Part shown: one piece after another, positions 51,058-62,098 of the stretch | Numbering within the stretch: the stretch's first letter is position 1 | How the letters are laid out: each line of letters starts with the position of its first letter | NCBI GenBank assembly: GCA_036346405.1 | Contig: CM070559.1 | Span: 41,267,889 to 41,331,888, forward strand | Direction: 5' to 3' | DNA length: 64,000 nt | DNA from: Phyllostachys edulis | Lineage: Eukaryota > Streptophyta > Magnoliopsida > Poales > Poaceae | Notes under the pieces: model-generated | What the model was told of the DNA's origin: nothing | Database searches by the model: none | What the model saw: only the letters and a program-made list of their open reading frames with translations | Translations under genes and position numbers: made by a program

Positions 51058-52480
51058 AACGCTGACCACATTAGGTGTAGCAGCCAAGTATACTAATAAT
51101 GGTTCTCCTGGGTAGGGTGATACTAATGTGGGTGAGCTTGCAAAAATAAGTTTTAATATCCTCAAAAGCTTTGTTAGCTTCATCCGACCATTGAAATTTG
51201 TCTTGTTTTCGAATTACCTTGAAGAAAGGCATCCTTGTTAACCTGATCGAGAAACAAAGCGACTAAGCTCTATCATTCGACCAGTTAAACCTTAAACCTC
51301 CTTCATAGTTGTAGGTGGTCGAAGAGATTCAAATGCACGTATTTTTTTTCAGGATTAACCTCAATGTCTCTAGAATTAACAAGGAAACCAAGTAATTTGG
51401 TATAAGAAATACCAAAAGTACACTTTTCTGGATTCAACTTAATTTCTTTATTATTCATATGTACAAAGCTTTCTGCCAAGTCAGTTAGATGATTAGAGAT
51501 TTTTGTGCTCTTAACAATGAGATCATCTACACATGCTTCCAGATTGTACCCTATCTAGTCGACAAAGGTCTTCTACATAAGTCGATGATACGTGGCGCCA
51601 ACATTTTTCAGCCCAAATGGCATCTTGACAAAGCAATAAATGCCGAAAGGGGTAATGAAGGAAGTCTTCTCTTCATCTTCTCTTGCCATATTTATTTGAT
51701 GATAACCTGAGTAACATCCAGAAAACTCATCAATTCACATCTCGCAGTGGAGTTAACCAGTTGGTCGATGCGAGGTGAAGGAAAGTCATCCTTAGGACAT
51801 GTAGTATTCAAATTAGTAAAATCAAAGCACATGCGCCACTTACCATTTGATTTCTTGACCATGACTGGGTACGCGAGCCAATCCGGGTGGTCGGCTTCTC
51901 GAATGAAACTAGTGTATAAGAATTTATCCAACTCTTGACAAATGGCTTCTTGCCGATCAGGAGTGAAACGGCAGAGCTTCTGCTTCACTGGTTATTTGTC
52001 AGGCTGTATGACTAGCCTGTGCTCTATCAACTCCATTGGGACTCCAGACATGTCGGATGATTGCCACACAAACACATCTGCGTTAGCCCGGAGGAAGGCT
52101 ATGAGCTCGAGTTCCTATTTCTTGTTCATCACTGCCCCAATCTGCACCATCTTGGACTGGTCATCAGGGGTAAGTGTTACTTGCTTCACCTTTCCGTTAG
52201 GCTGAGGAATTGCCTTTTGCTTTTTTCTGCTTTCACAACCTTGTTTGGTTTTACTGCATCGTTAGAATCTCTTAATGGCAATTGATCAACAATTTTCAAG
52301 GATTTGTGATCGCAGTTAAGTGCAGTAGAATGGTTACCTTGCATAGAAATCATGCCTTTTGGACTCAGAATTTTAATGCTTTAGTTGGCGCGATGAGTTT
52401 CTGCCATGAATTTTGTTAGTGAAGGTCTACCCAAAATTGTATTGTAAGCAGACTCAAAATCTACAATTTCAAATGTAATC
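51058..52480 (-). pseudogene. pol: Protease-RT-RNase H region of element E
   Basis: Minus strand. The protease-to-RT linker is read at 52480-52240. RT at 51988-51692 has PDRQEAICQELDKFL, EADHPDWLAYPVMVKK, then KWRMCFDFTNLN and CPKDDFPSPRIDQLV, ending FLDV. There one base is missing, so the usual D-AYSGYHQI block falls into another frame. RNase H begins near 51150 (PLLVYLAATPNVVS) and is cut by element B at 51058. Stops and frameshifts occur throughout. RT of this type belongs to gypsy elements other than the chromoviruses seen elsewhere here. Confidence 0.82.
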
Positions 52481-54840
52481 AATTCTGTTCGAAAATTGTG
52501 AGAATCTCTAAAGGTTATTGGTAATACAATTCTAGAACGAGGAATTTGCATCTAATCTAGAGCAGTTATAAAAAGTAAATCTAAAGAACTCCCTCCATCT
52601 ACTAGTACCCTTCCTACTTTGCAATTACTAATAATATGAGAAATGACCAGTGGAACTTTACAGGGAGTAGAAGGTCAGAACAATATCTGACCATTTCGGA
52701 TAGCTTTGCTTTCCTGGTTGGGTGTCAACACTGTTGACCTCCCTACAGGCGGATTTGTATTGTCTCTTGGACGGATAAGCAGCCGATCCTCCGAAGATGA
52801 CATTAACGTGGTTGTCAGACTTCTGATATGCAATTTTCTCATCTCCATCTGCATCTTTGGTGTTGTTTGAAATACCACCCTTAGGTGCTGTGGGCATTGG
52901 CCCTTTATCTGAGTAAAATTCATCCATGCGTTTTTGCCAAATACGACAGTTACACAGATCATGACCAAGCACACATGAAGTGGGCACTAGCGGCCATTTC
53001 CACTGGTTGTACTAGAGCCTTTGGAGAAAGACTGGTCGGATGAATGACCAGTGGATTTCTTCCACGGATGCTTGCCTTTGTTATAGGTCAGATGCTGCTC
53101 TATGAAACAACCTCCCTTTGTACGGGCCTTGGTTTATTTTTCTTTTTTGTCTTACCTTTGTTAGGTTTGGTTGGTTTCTTGGACTCCTTCTGGTCAGAAA
53201 CCTCCATTCCTGGTTGTGGGAGCGTATGACCTTGTCGACCATATGGTTCTATTGTACTGCTTCGTTAGCATCTGTATAGCGGTCAGCCATATTGAATAGA
53301 TCTGACATAGTCCTTGGTGGATTTATATTGAGGTCTTCAGTAAACCTCTTGTACCGCACTGCCTGCTTAAATGATCGAATCACAGAATCATCAGTAATGT
53401 TAGGAATTGTATTACAAACTTTTATAAATCTCTTAACAAACTGACACAAATTTTCCCTTGAAATTTGATGGTGACGATGTAAATCATCTTCTTTTCCAGG
53501 TTTTGTGTAGCAACTTTTAAAATTGCTTATAAGGGCATGACATAGGTTTTCCCAACTGAAAAAAGTATTTATGGACTGGTTGAACAATCAAGTCCGAGCA
53601 GATCCTTTTGAGACAGTAGATAAATAGTTTACCATTACCTTTTCATCGCCGCCAGCAGCCAGGATAGCAGTAATGTAGATTTGAAGGAATTCTGAAGGAT
53701 TTGGAGTTCCATCATAACCTTCTATATGCCTTGGCTTGAACCTTGCAGACCAATTAACATCTTTTAGCCCAGGTAAGAAAGCCTTGCACCCTGTGTAAGG
53801 TCCCAATCGTGATCGTACATTATGACTTTTGTCATAATTATTAGGGGAACGAGGTCATCTACGACCACGGTTAAGGCACTCACCGGGGCCCAATCTATCG
53901 AATACGTTTCGATGAGGTGGAGCGTCCTCTTGACAAAAATTGCCATCATGATGATGACGTCTAGAGTCAATCTGGTCTGCTCTAGAACTGCTTTGAGCTC
54001 TTGATGACATCGAGAGGCTTTGCACTTCGGTAGCGGCCTCTTATAGGTCGGTAGCAAGTGAACGAATGATCAAAAGGTGCTGTTCACCATCATTTCCCAT
54101 TGGGTGTTTGGCGATTGCACTTGAGAGTATCCGTACTCTGTCAACGAGTCTCTACCTGTAAGGGTGATGGTAAAACATTGTGATCTCTTACTGTCGTCCT
54201 CGAAGCAACATGGGGCTTAATTGGTGGATGTTGTTCACCAGTTTTAGGTCTTCTAGATGTTCCCGGTGCACTGTCATGGTACTAGTGATGGGCCTCCTTC
54301 ATTGCCTTCTTATTGGCTGCGTGAATCTGTGTGCGTCACTCCTGCGGCAAACGTTTGGCTTTCTCCTGGGCCTCACATTGTTCACGTGCTACCCATTGTT
54401 CATCGATCTTGTTGGCATTGACGACTGCACATTCACAAAATTCAGAGCAGATAAGGGTGAGAATGTCCCATCCTCATCAAAGGAGGGGTAGTAATTGAGA
54501 CCTCGAGTTGATGGGGCTTTGAAGATGATTCTTTCATCACCTAAGCATAGTCTTTATCATTGAGATCGTCATGAATTACCATGGTACTACATCATGGTCA
54601 TTTATCTCCTGATTTGAGACAGAAGTTGGAACATAGCCACTCTCGGAGTTGCATGAGAGTGGATTTGACGTTCCCACCGCCGTACTCCCAATGGATTGGT
54701 TTGAGGGTGGTGAAGATTTCTTCTCTCGAATGTACTCATCGAAGAAGTTGCTCTTGCACACCTCCTCTAGGGTGTAGTCCTCCATTGTGAGGTGTGCTTA
54801 GTCGTCGAGATCGAAGAAATTCTCCTCATAGTTCATTGGT
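52480..54840 (-). pseudogene. gag: Gag of element E
   Basis: Minus strand. A plausible start at 54840 reads MASPMNYEENFFDLDD and is soon broken. Further acidic and Ser-rich frames follow (54785-54576). The capsid portion is at 53806-53249, with SARFKPRHIEGYDGTPNPSEFLQIY, then FFSWENLCHALISNFKSC and NPPRTMSDLFNMADRYTDANE. Downstream, GHDLCNCRIWQKRMDEFY at about 52960-52900 is a zinc-finger remnant. The same order of blocks is found at 61910-60903, so the two elements are related. It is non-functional. Confidence 0.8.
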
Positions 54841-55283
54841 GAGGCCATGAGGACATCACAGTGAAGAAATCTTCGAATTTAGAGGACGATTTTCAGAATG
54901 ATGGCGCCCTCCTTCTAGTGCCGGCTATCGATGATCAGAACACAGGGTTTCTAATCGAACTTACTCGAGATATAATGTAAAAACACTATAAAATGAAAAC
55001 CGTATATTGCTATGAATATGTTGAGTGTTTGTATGAGAATATAAACGATGCTACAATATGACCGTAATGATCATTGAATTTGCGAATGAATGAAGTTATG
55101 TTACAGAGAATGTGGGCTACTCCCTTTATAGTATTTGAAGGGTGACAGTTAATGCCACTAAAGGCACCTCTAATCTTCACGCACGTTCGTCGGGAGAGTC
55201 TTGAACTGTCGTGTCTGTTAGCCAACTCTCGTAAGTTGCTAAATACGCCATAAGCTGCATTCCCCACCAGTCATGTGGATAAC

Positions 55284-55498
55284 TGTTGGTGTCTCTCAAC
55301 CAGTTAAGTGGTCGGTGTTTGTCCAAAGACATATAGCTAGTCGGACGATGTCGATAGCTGGTCGGACATGACTTAAACTAGTTGTCAACCAGTTGTAGGT
55401 TCATAACCGTAATATAGTGGGCTTATGTTTAAGTGAGCCTCCTATGACAGGAAGTTTGACTTTGACCAAAAAAGGTTGACCTGGTCAAGAATCATCGT
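55284..55498 (-). repeat. 5' LTR of element E, truncated
   Basis: It starts TGTTGGTGTCTCTCAACC and matches 32569 onward until about 55498, where element F begins. The 440 bases between it and gag (54841-55283) are untranslated leader with no gene that I can see. Confidence 0.75.
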
Positions 55499-56114
55499 CT
55501 GTTTTGTTCTCTGTTAGGGACTTGCCGAAGTTTCCTGTGCTTGAAATTTCTCCCTAAATATTGTTTTTCACATTCGCACGTCCGTGGTTTTTCCCACAAT
55601 GGTTTTTCACGTAAAATTCATGTTTCCTGTTTCTACTATTTATCGTGTGTTTTATAACAAGTAGTATCAGAGCCCCAGATTAGAAACCCTAGCCGCTGCC
55701 CTAGGACGGGACGAATCCTGGGGCAGCCGCCGCACTATGCCAACACCGACCAGTCAAGCGGTGTTTGCACGGCATCCCGTGGCACATGTGGAGGTATCTA
55801 CATGGTATCATCAAGGCGGCAACCAAACCGCTGATGAATTCTTTGTAGATTAATCCCGTACATCACGATTTTTGGGTTCGTGGTGTCACCGTCATCAACT
55901 TTTTAGCAGTCGTCAAATTCAAAGCGAGGCAAATCGACGCAGTGTCTTCGCGTCGTGAGCAACACGAATCTGAAACAAAGTTGAAGCCGAGTTCGACGGG
56001 AATTAGAAAAATACCGAGAGCAGTTCGGTCCTAAGGCCCGCACGTGGCAACGCAAATTCCTGGTGAAATTGGTGGAAATCGGGCGACATATATCCAAGGA
56101 GCAGCGCCAGTTCT

Positions 56115-56373
56115 AGAATTCTTGGCATTTTTGGTCTCCTATGCATCCGAAATTTCAAATCTAGCCTCTTTATCCCCCAAATTCCACTTTTAGCCCCTTC
56201 TCTCGCCTGCTGCTCCCGAGGATCGCAACAACATCCTCGGACGCAACAGAAGCATGCTGCTGCTCTCCCTAGGCGCAGTAGGTAGGAGGAGAGGCTAGAA
56301 GTGGAATTTGAGGGCTAGGGATGCTAGATTTAGAATTTCGGATGCACAGGGGGCCAAAAAAGCCAATAATTCT
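56115..56373. mobile_element. Fold-back MITE-like element, about 259 bp
   Basis: Imperfect inverted arms of about 80 bp: the left begins AGAATTCTTGGCATTTTTGG and the inverted right AGAATTATTGGCTTTTTTGG. They share GCATCCGAAATT and CAAATTCCACTT. The flanks CAGTTC (56108-56113) and CAGTTC (56374-56379) may be a target duplication. The superfamily is not certain. Confidence 0.65.
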
Positions 56374-56422
56374 CAGTTCCAAGGAGAAGAATCTAGTCAT
56401 TGCTTCGTAATTCATCCGCTCA

Positions 56423-56518
56423 GTTCTGCTTCACGTACACATCAGTGTACCAAGCCTTGACTGCATTATGCAGGTTCTGCTTCACGTACACAGCAGTGTA
56501 CCAAGCCTTGACTGCATT
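56423..56518 (+). repeat. Tandem 51-bp-period duplication
   Basis: GTTCTGCTTCACGTACACA..CAGTGTACCAAGCC and onward to CTGCATT occurs at 56423-56467 and 56474-56518. Only one base differs within the 45-bp unit (ACATCAG versus ACAGCAG). It also contains the inverted pair GTACAC...GTGTAC. Confidence 0.9.
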
Positions 56519-56522
56519 TCGC

Positions 56523-57083
56523 TAGGGGTATCAACGGATCGAATACGAATCAAATAGTGGTCTTCCCGTATTTGTATTTGTATTTTTAAACAAATACAAA
56601 TTCGAATACGAATACAAATTCGAATATTGTCGAATACGAATACGAATTGAATGTTGTAACAAATACAAAATGAATACATACTAAATTCAGTTGGATTCGG
56701 ATATCCTCATAACTTGCGTAATTGCAAAATATTTATGATACTTCATCCTCGTACATAGCACACCTAATCATTCTAGTTTATCTATTTCACCTAACACGTG
56801 AATTCATATTAAACTAAAAATACTCATCTAACTAATTATCCATACTACAATAAAATATGTATATTATTTTATCGAATTCGAACATGAATAGTGCGGATAA
56901 AATAACATTTCGGATGACAAAAGTTCATACTATATTCGTATCCATATTTTTTATGCGAATGCGAATACGACTATGAATAGGGGAGAAATGGTTAATCGGA
57001 TGGAAAAATCTAAACCATATTCGCTATCAACCGAATTCGGATGTCGGATAAAACAGATAATTTAGATTCCATTGACACCCCTA
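56523..57083. mobile_element. AT-rich inverted-repeat element, about 560 bp
   Basis: The left end TAGGGGTATCAACGGATC and the inverted right end TAGGGGTGTCAATGGAAT match. The interior is non-coding and full of GAATACGAATACAAATTCGA words in both orientations. TAGGGGTGTCAA ends are familiar from plant hAT-type non-autonomous elements. I could not define a clean target duplication (TTTCGC recurs on both sides at shifted positions). Confidence 0.6.
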
Positions 57084-58560
57084 CGTTTTCGCGACTCAAC
57101 TACATACTGAGCGTCAATCCGCATTCTACCCCGATGACCGTTCCAGTGCTAGTTTCGCTAGCATCATCGCTGGCGCTGCCCGACACCATGCCCTAGCGTC
57201 ATCCTGCGCCACCTACGTTGATGATCCTCCGCATCAATCGATCGTCGACTTCTATCAAGAGACTGTGTCATCAGCTCTATTTTAATTGCTTTTGTTGGAG
57301 GTTATTGCAGCAAGATCCGCACATGTGGTGTCCAAGGTGGAGGTTTGTAGGTACCCACATTTTGAGGCATTGGAAAAAAAAATCCTCCAATTTGGGAAGT
57401 TATTCATTTCATACATGTTTGGATTCAGTTGAGAGGAAAACTAATTTGGTGTTTCATTCACCATTTGATGACACCCTCATGGTAACTAGCATAATACTCT
57501 CCAGAGTTTTGCTATTTTGAAAGTGAAGGTTTTGCTCTAATTTCAGTTCGAGATGAACGATTTAAGTGCAAGAAGGAGTTCATTTTTTGCGTGGATACTA
57601 CAACATTTGTCCAGTTGTCATAGCTCGATATGAGAGGTCTACTACAATTTCTACTCCATTGACGACACATTGAGTTCCTTTCATCCAGATAATTTTATAG
57701 GGGCAGTTTTGAACATATCATGGATTTCAGTTACCTTTGAAGTCGGCAGTTTGATGCGTGTGATGGCCACATGTGCAAGTTGCTATTTCAGCGAGCATTT
57801 TTTTGGCCAACTTTTGTGTTCCAGGCGGAGCATGTCAAATATCCATGAGATGAGTTCTTCGCTATCTATCCAGCGCCACATGTGATGTTTTGGCTTATGT
57901 CGTTTGATGATTGAACATTTGTTTTAGGAGGTCAGTTGTAGTCTCAGAATTTGTTATGGTTATGAATTATTGAAAACCCATATTTGCTTGTCTGCTTTTG
58001 TTGATAGCTGTGTATTTGGACCTACTGGTGGTTTGCTCAATTTGGCTTTGTGAGAAGCATTTGGAGAAGACCGTTCTAGTCTACTCACACAATTCGGCTA
58101 TATGACAAGCATTTGAATAAGACTGTTCCAGTCGTACTCGTTGAGATTAGTCCTATGGACTTTCGAAGCACAAGGTCTATTGATGAATACTTATTTGGAG
58201 GAGATTTGATATATCGGTTACAGGAGCAAATTCGTCTCAAGGTGGAGATTGTTAAAGTATAATACAAATTCATCACCGTGTCTATGTCGGACGCGGCATA
58301 CGCGCCGATTGGCGCCAGACATGGCGTCGAGTGGCATAACTGACTCTTATTTGATTTTCTTCTCCGTTAGGGACTCTTATTCCCTAGCCCATATATGTAC
58401 TCTTGTAGTCGCACGATTAGATACGCCAAAGTTTTCTGTGCTTATAATTTCTCCATAAATAGTGATTTTCACCTTCGTGCGTATGTGATTTTTCCCGCAA
58501 GGGTTTTCCACGTAAAATTTGTGTCTTTAGTTTCTACTATTTGCCATGCATTTTATAACA

Positions 58561-58869
58561 TAGGAAAATTGATATTTCATTCTCATAAACACAAAACGAG
58601 CATCTAATTAAAACAAAGTAGTTGCATCAACTTACCTTAGCATCTTCGAAGGAAGATAAATTCTGTATGGCAAAGCCTACTTGCATGTTCTCGACACATC
58701 TGTCCAAACCGAGGAAAAACTATTATTGTATGAGAGTCTTGCTCCTTGATAGATAGTGTAGCTCTTATTCAGCCATGTCATTGGATCTTGACGGCTTTGA
58801 AGCCGTTGGGTTATGTAAAACTGAAGTTGGACTCATGATGCACATGCTCTCGATGATGGTCATTAGGTT
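58561..58869. other. Short spacer with an exon-like segment on the minus strand
   Basis: On the minus strand, 58719-58636 is bounded by an AATAG acceptor and an AAG|GTAAGT donor. It is 84 bases (28 codons) long, open in one frame, and ends NLSSFEDAK. I recognise no domain. It could be one exon of a host gene disrupted by the surrounding elements, or chance. Confidence 0.3.
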
Positions 58870-59754
58870 GGAATTTTTTTTACAAAGAATAATACTATTT
58901 TTTTAAAAAAAATTACAAAACTAGGTAGTTGCCTAAAACAATTACAACACTAGGTCTCTATCATCACTTGGAATGATGACATGCTCCTGTCGCCATTCTA
59001 ATTGACGACAGGGGCCCTGTCGCTAATGGGAATAGCGGGGGAGGTTCTTGTCGCCAGTTCAATTGGCAACAGGACCCCGTCGCCATTTGAATTGACGATA
59101 GGACTCCTATTGCCAATTGGACTGGCATCAAGAGGGTTTTGTTTTTTTTTATTTCTGTGTACCAGAATTATGTAATTTTTTTGTAAAATTTGGTAATACG
59201 TTGAAGTGTCCGTGTAATTTGGAATGCAAAATCAGAGAAGACAATGTAATTTGAAGTAGAGAATGGACAAAATTATTAGGTTTAGGGTTGTCATGCGTGA
59301 TGTTGTCCCGATGCTGACTCCCTCACATGGTAGCGGTGTGCACGCAAAAAGAAATCACAATGACATAACATTCAGTGCAACGTCATAACATACTTTGTGG
59401 AGAAATCACACTGATATTACATAACATTGAGCATAATGTCATAAGACCTAGTTTTTTTACAAATCAAAGTGATTTTACAAAGCATTGGGCACCACATATT
59501 TCAACTGGACAAACCTTTCCCGTGGCCGCCACCTCAACGTCCCCCATGTGGGCAATCAGATGAGGTCCCCGTGGTGATGTCTGGACTGCCGATGTCTCCT
59601 TCGCCCGGAGGATTTCTTGTAGGGCATTTCTTGAAGGTGTGCCCAGACTCCCTACAAATAGAGCACTTCTTCGTACGACGTCCAGCTTCTGCTTCGTCCA
59701 TGTTGTTACTAAAGCGCCGTACTTGTCGCCAGCCAACCTTTCAATGTTCATAGC
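58870..59754 (-). mobile_element. Third MULE, truncated by an LTR
   Basis: It starts GGAATTTTTTTTACAAAG and has AT-rich terminal sequence and subterminal CTGTCGCCATTCTAATTGACG-type palindromes (58975-59130). The stretch from about 59390 matches 19500-19860 of the second MULE, including the transposase C-terminus. It ends at 59754, where an antisense LTR begins. The other half is absent from the window. Confidence 0.8.
59480..59754 (-). pseudogene. C-terminus of MULE transposase with intact CCHC zinc knuckle
   Basis: Minus strand. The residues CSICRESGHTFKKC (59665-59624) form a CCHC zinc knuckle, a common C-terminal feature of MuDR-type transposases. A Thr/Arg/Gly-rich tail follows. Upstream frames to 59751 read LAGDKYGAL. 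The rest of the transposase is missing, because the element is cut at 59754. The 19003-22853 copy has the same tail but has lost part of the knuckle. Confidence 0.75.
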
Positions 59755-60443
59755 TGTTGGGACCCCGAGTAAGCAACCCCGGGACCCTCTATGTATACTG
59801 AACTAGTTTCATGATCAGTATCTAGCTCACACAGTTGCAACATAGATGAAATCATACCCATTTAACAAAATTAACGATGAAGCAAGCAAATTAATATTAC
59901 TTAACAGCAAAAGAACCTTACGGTCAAGGTTTTACAGAGTTTGTCATGCAGGGCTAAAGTCACGACCAGGTCCACGACCAGATCCACGTCCAGGGTAAAC
60001 TTGCAGTGGAATAAAACAAGCTCGTGGAAGCCATCCGACATGCTCACAGGCAATCGAGTGAAGGACGCGGCCTAGTCCACATGATCTTCGAAGTACCCCT
60101 CCTCGTAGAACTCCGTGCTCTCTGATTCTTCTTTGATGACTGATCAACAAAGGGCGTATAGACGTGAGTACATAAAGTACTCAGCAAGTCGTAGGGAACA
60201 GTATGCGCGTAGTATTTATGCAAGGCTTGACAGGGATGGTTTTATGTTTAATTTTGCGGAAAGCACTATTGATAGTAAATACAATAAGTAGATCATAAAG
60301 CACAATTGAAATATTAATACATAGGTAATCAATTTCTTTGAAATAACTCATGAACAACCTGTTCACTTCTCAACCAATGACCACGACCAGGTCGACTACT
60401 CGAAACCAACCACGACAATATTTTGAGAAAATCTATCCCTGCC
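59755..60443 (-). repeat. Antisense LTR fragment related to LTR C
   Basis: It begins TGTTGGGACCCCGAG and aligns with 11264-11890 (shared GGAAGCCATCCGACATGC, CACAGGCAATCGAGTG, GTGAGTAC, GTACTCAGCAAGTC). It breaks off at about 60443, just before the position where the palindrome module would lie. It is the terminal ~690 bases of an LTR inserted into the third MULE. Confidence 0.8.
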
Positions 60444-62098
60444 TCTACCGAGTGGTACCTCTTTGGTCTGGTCGGAAGGCTATGGCGCCAGCTTTAGCCT
60501 CGAGTTCTTGACTTGCATGGTAGGTGGATTAGTTTCCCTGGTCGAAAGTTCATCGATCATTTCTAAGGACTTTCGATCACATGCATAAGCCATTTTTTGA
60601 TCTCCTCGAACTGTGATGACTCCTTTCGGTCCTAACATTTTTGCTAAAGCCAGACGACCGAGGATTCCATTGTATGCGGTTTTAAAATCCAGCACATCAA
60701 ATGGAACCTTTTCTGTTTGGAAGTTGTCGGGTCTTCCGAACGTAACCGGTAGGGACAGCTATCCTATCGGTTTAGCGATAGAACCAGGAACTATGCCGTG
60801 GAAGGCATATTTCACAGGTTTTACCTTGGACTTGGGAATCTGCACCTCTTCTAATGCTCCCGTAAATAAAATGTTTAAAGAGCTACCTCCATCTACTAAG
60901 ACTCAGTTAACTTTACAGTTGTTAATAGTAGGTTCAACTATGATAGGAAACCTACCTGGTCGAGTCGACAGGATAGTAGGTTCAACTATGATAGGAAACC
61001 TACCTGGTCGAGTCGACAGGATGGGGCAGTCTTCTTTGCTGAAGGAGATTACATTTTTCGACCACCTGGATGACTTAACGGTAATCGGAGACTCGGCAAG
61101 GTTGACCTCCCGCTCCACGGCCTTCAAATGATGTTTTGATTCGTACGAGGAGGATCCTCCGAAGATCATATCCATTATGTGCTGTGGCTCCTGGTATTCC
61201 ATCTCTTCATCGCCATGTTTGTCCTTCTTGGAGCTTGGTTCTCCGAGTTCTGTTATGGAAGGAAAGCGTCTTTTACCTGAGTAGTAATCCTCTAGTTTAT
61301 TTTGCCAGGCCCGATAGGTGCACAGATCATGCCCTGCTGCCTGGTGAAGTGGACACCACTTCTTACTTTTCTTGAAATCACTAGTCGGAGTCTTAGTTTT
61401 GCTTCGACCAGTGAAATCTTTCTTGCCCTCGGTAAACTTTTTTGGAATCACAAGGATTTCTTTGTTGTCAGGCTTGCGATTCTTCTTGTTCTTGAGGGAC
61501 TTCTTGCTTTTCTTTTCTTGCTTCTCCAGGCTTGACTGGGGATTTTTATCTTTTTGATCAATAGCTTTATACCATTCGTCCGCTTCACTAGCGGCTGCAT
61601 ACTTGTCCGCCATGTCGAAAAGTTTGACAGTCGTTCGTGGAGGATTTATTACAACTTCCTCCGTAAACTGGCGATTCCTCAGCCCTGCTTTAAAAGCCTG
61701 GATGATAGAAGACTCTGCGATGTCTGGGATAGAGTTTTGAACCTGACTGAATCTCTTGATATATTGTCGGAGAGTTTCATTGATTTTTTGCTTCATCCGA
61801 TGAAGGTCATCCTCCTTCCCGAGACAGTCGTACGTCCCTTGAAAGTTGGCGATCAGAGTATCATAGAGCTGCTCCCAAGTGTAGATAGATCCGACCGGTA
61901 GGTTAAGCAATCACAATCGGGCAGACCCTTCAAGGACTGTGGGCAAGTAATTTGCCATCACGTTGTCATTACCAGCAGCAGTTTTGACGGCGGTAGAATA
62001 AATCTGAAGAAATTCTAATGGGTTTTGAGCCCCCATTGAACTTCTCTATGTTGGCTGGTCGGAAGCTGTTAGACCAACGAACAGCTTAGAGACTTGTC
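60444..62098 (-). pseudogene. gag: Ty3/gypsy gag-protease fragment (minus strand)
   Basis: Minus strand. Gag is read upstream of 61910 as SFRPANIEKFNG, then from 61910 as TWEQLYDTLIANFQGTYD, DDLHRMKQKINETLRQYIKR and NPPRTTVKLFDMADKYAA. A Lys-rich segment (61550-61420) precedes a zinc-binding-like WCPLHQAAGHDLCTYRAW (about 61350). The 60903-61910 frame is open for about 335 codons. It carries a 16-residue exact duplication at its end. Protease/RT-linker sequence follows at 60695-60480 (FKTAYNGILGRLALAKM). It is related to element E (52480-54057). RT and integrase are absent, and the 60443 junction with an unrelated LTR type shows a deletion. Confidence 0.82.
60925..61020 (-). repeat. Exact 48-bp tandem duplication in gag-protease
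   Basis: 60925-60972 and 60973-61020 are identical. On the minus strand each encodes LSTRPGRFPIIVEPTI, so the duplication keeps the frame. Identity implies that it arose late, probably after insertion. Confidence 0.92.

Larger units (their letters stand above)
32569..55498 (-). mobile_element. Ty3/gypsy element E on the minus strand, split by element B
   Basis: The ends are LTR copies starting TGTTGGTGTCTC at 32569 and at 55284. Between them on the minus strand lie gag (54840-52480), protease/RT (52480-51692) and the start of RNase H (to 51058). The 17.8 kb element B is inserted at AACGC. RNase H then resumes at 33288 and reads on to about 32990 before the 3' LTR. Integrase is missing. The gag and RT types (KWRMCFDFTNLNTTCPKDD) are those of the non-chromodomain RIRE2/Tat-like gypsy group, by recollection. 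The right LTR is cut at 55498 by element F. Confidence 0.8.
55499..58560 (+). mobile_element. Non-autonomous LTR element F
   Basis: The 3' LTR 58250-58560 begins TGTTAAAGTATAATAC and ends TTTTATAACA. A partial 5' LTR (55499-55659) shares its end half (CTGTTAGGGACT, CTGTGCTT.AATTTCTCC, TTTCTACTATTT, TTTTATAACA). A primer site, AGTATCAGAGCC (55663-55674), follows the 5' LTR, and a purine-rich tract AAGGTGGAGA precedes the 3' LTR. The 2.6 kb interior has no gag or pol motif, so the element depended on enzymes made elsewhere. The short LTR and polypurine context suggest a copia partner, which is unproven. It contains two fold-back insertions and a tandem duplication. Confidence 0.72.
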
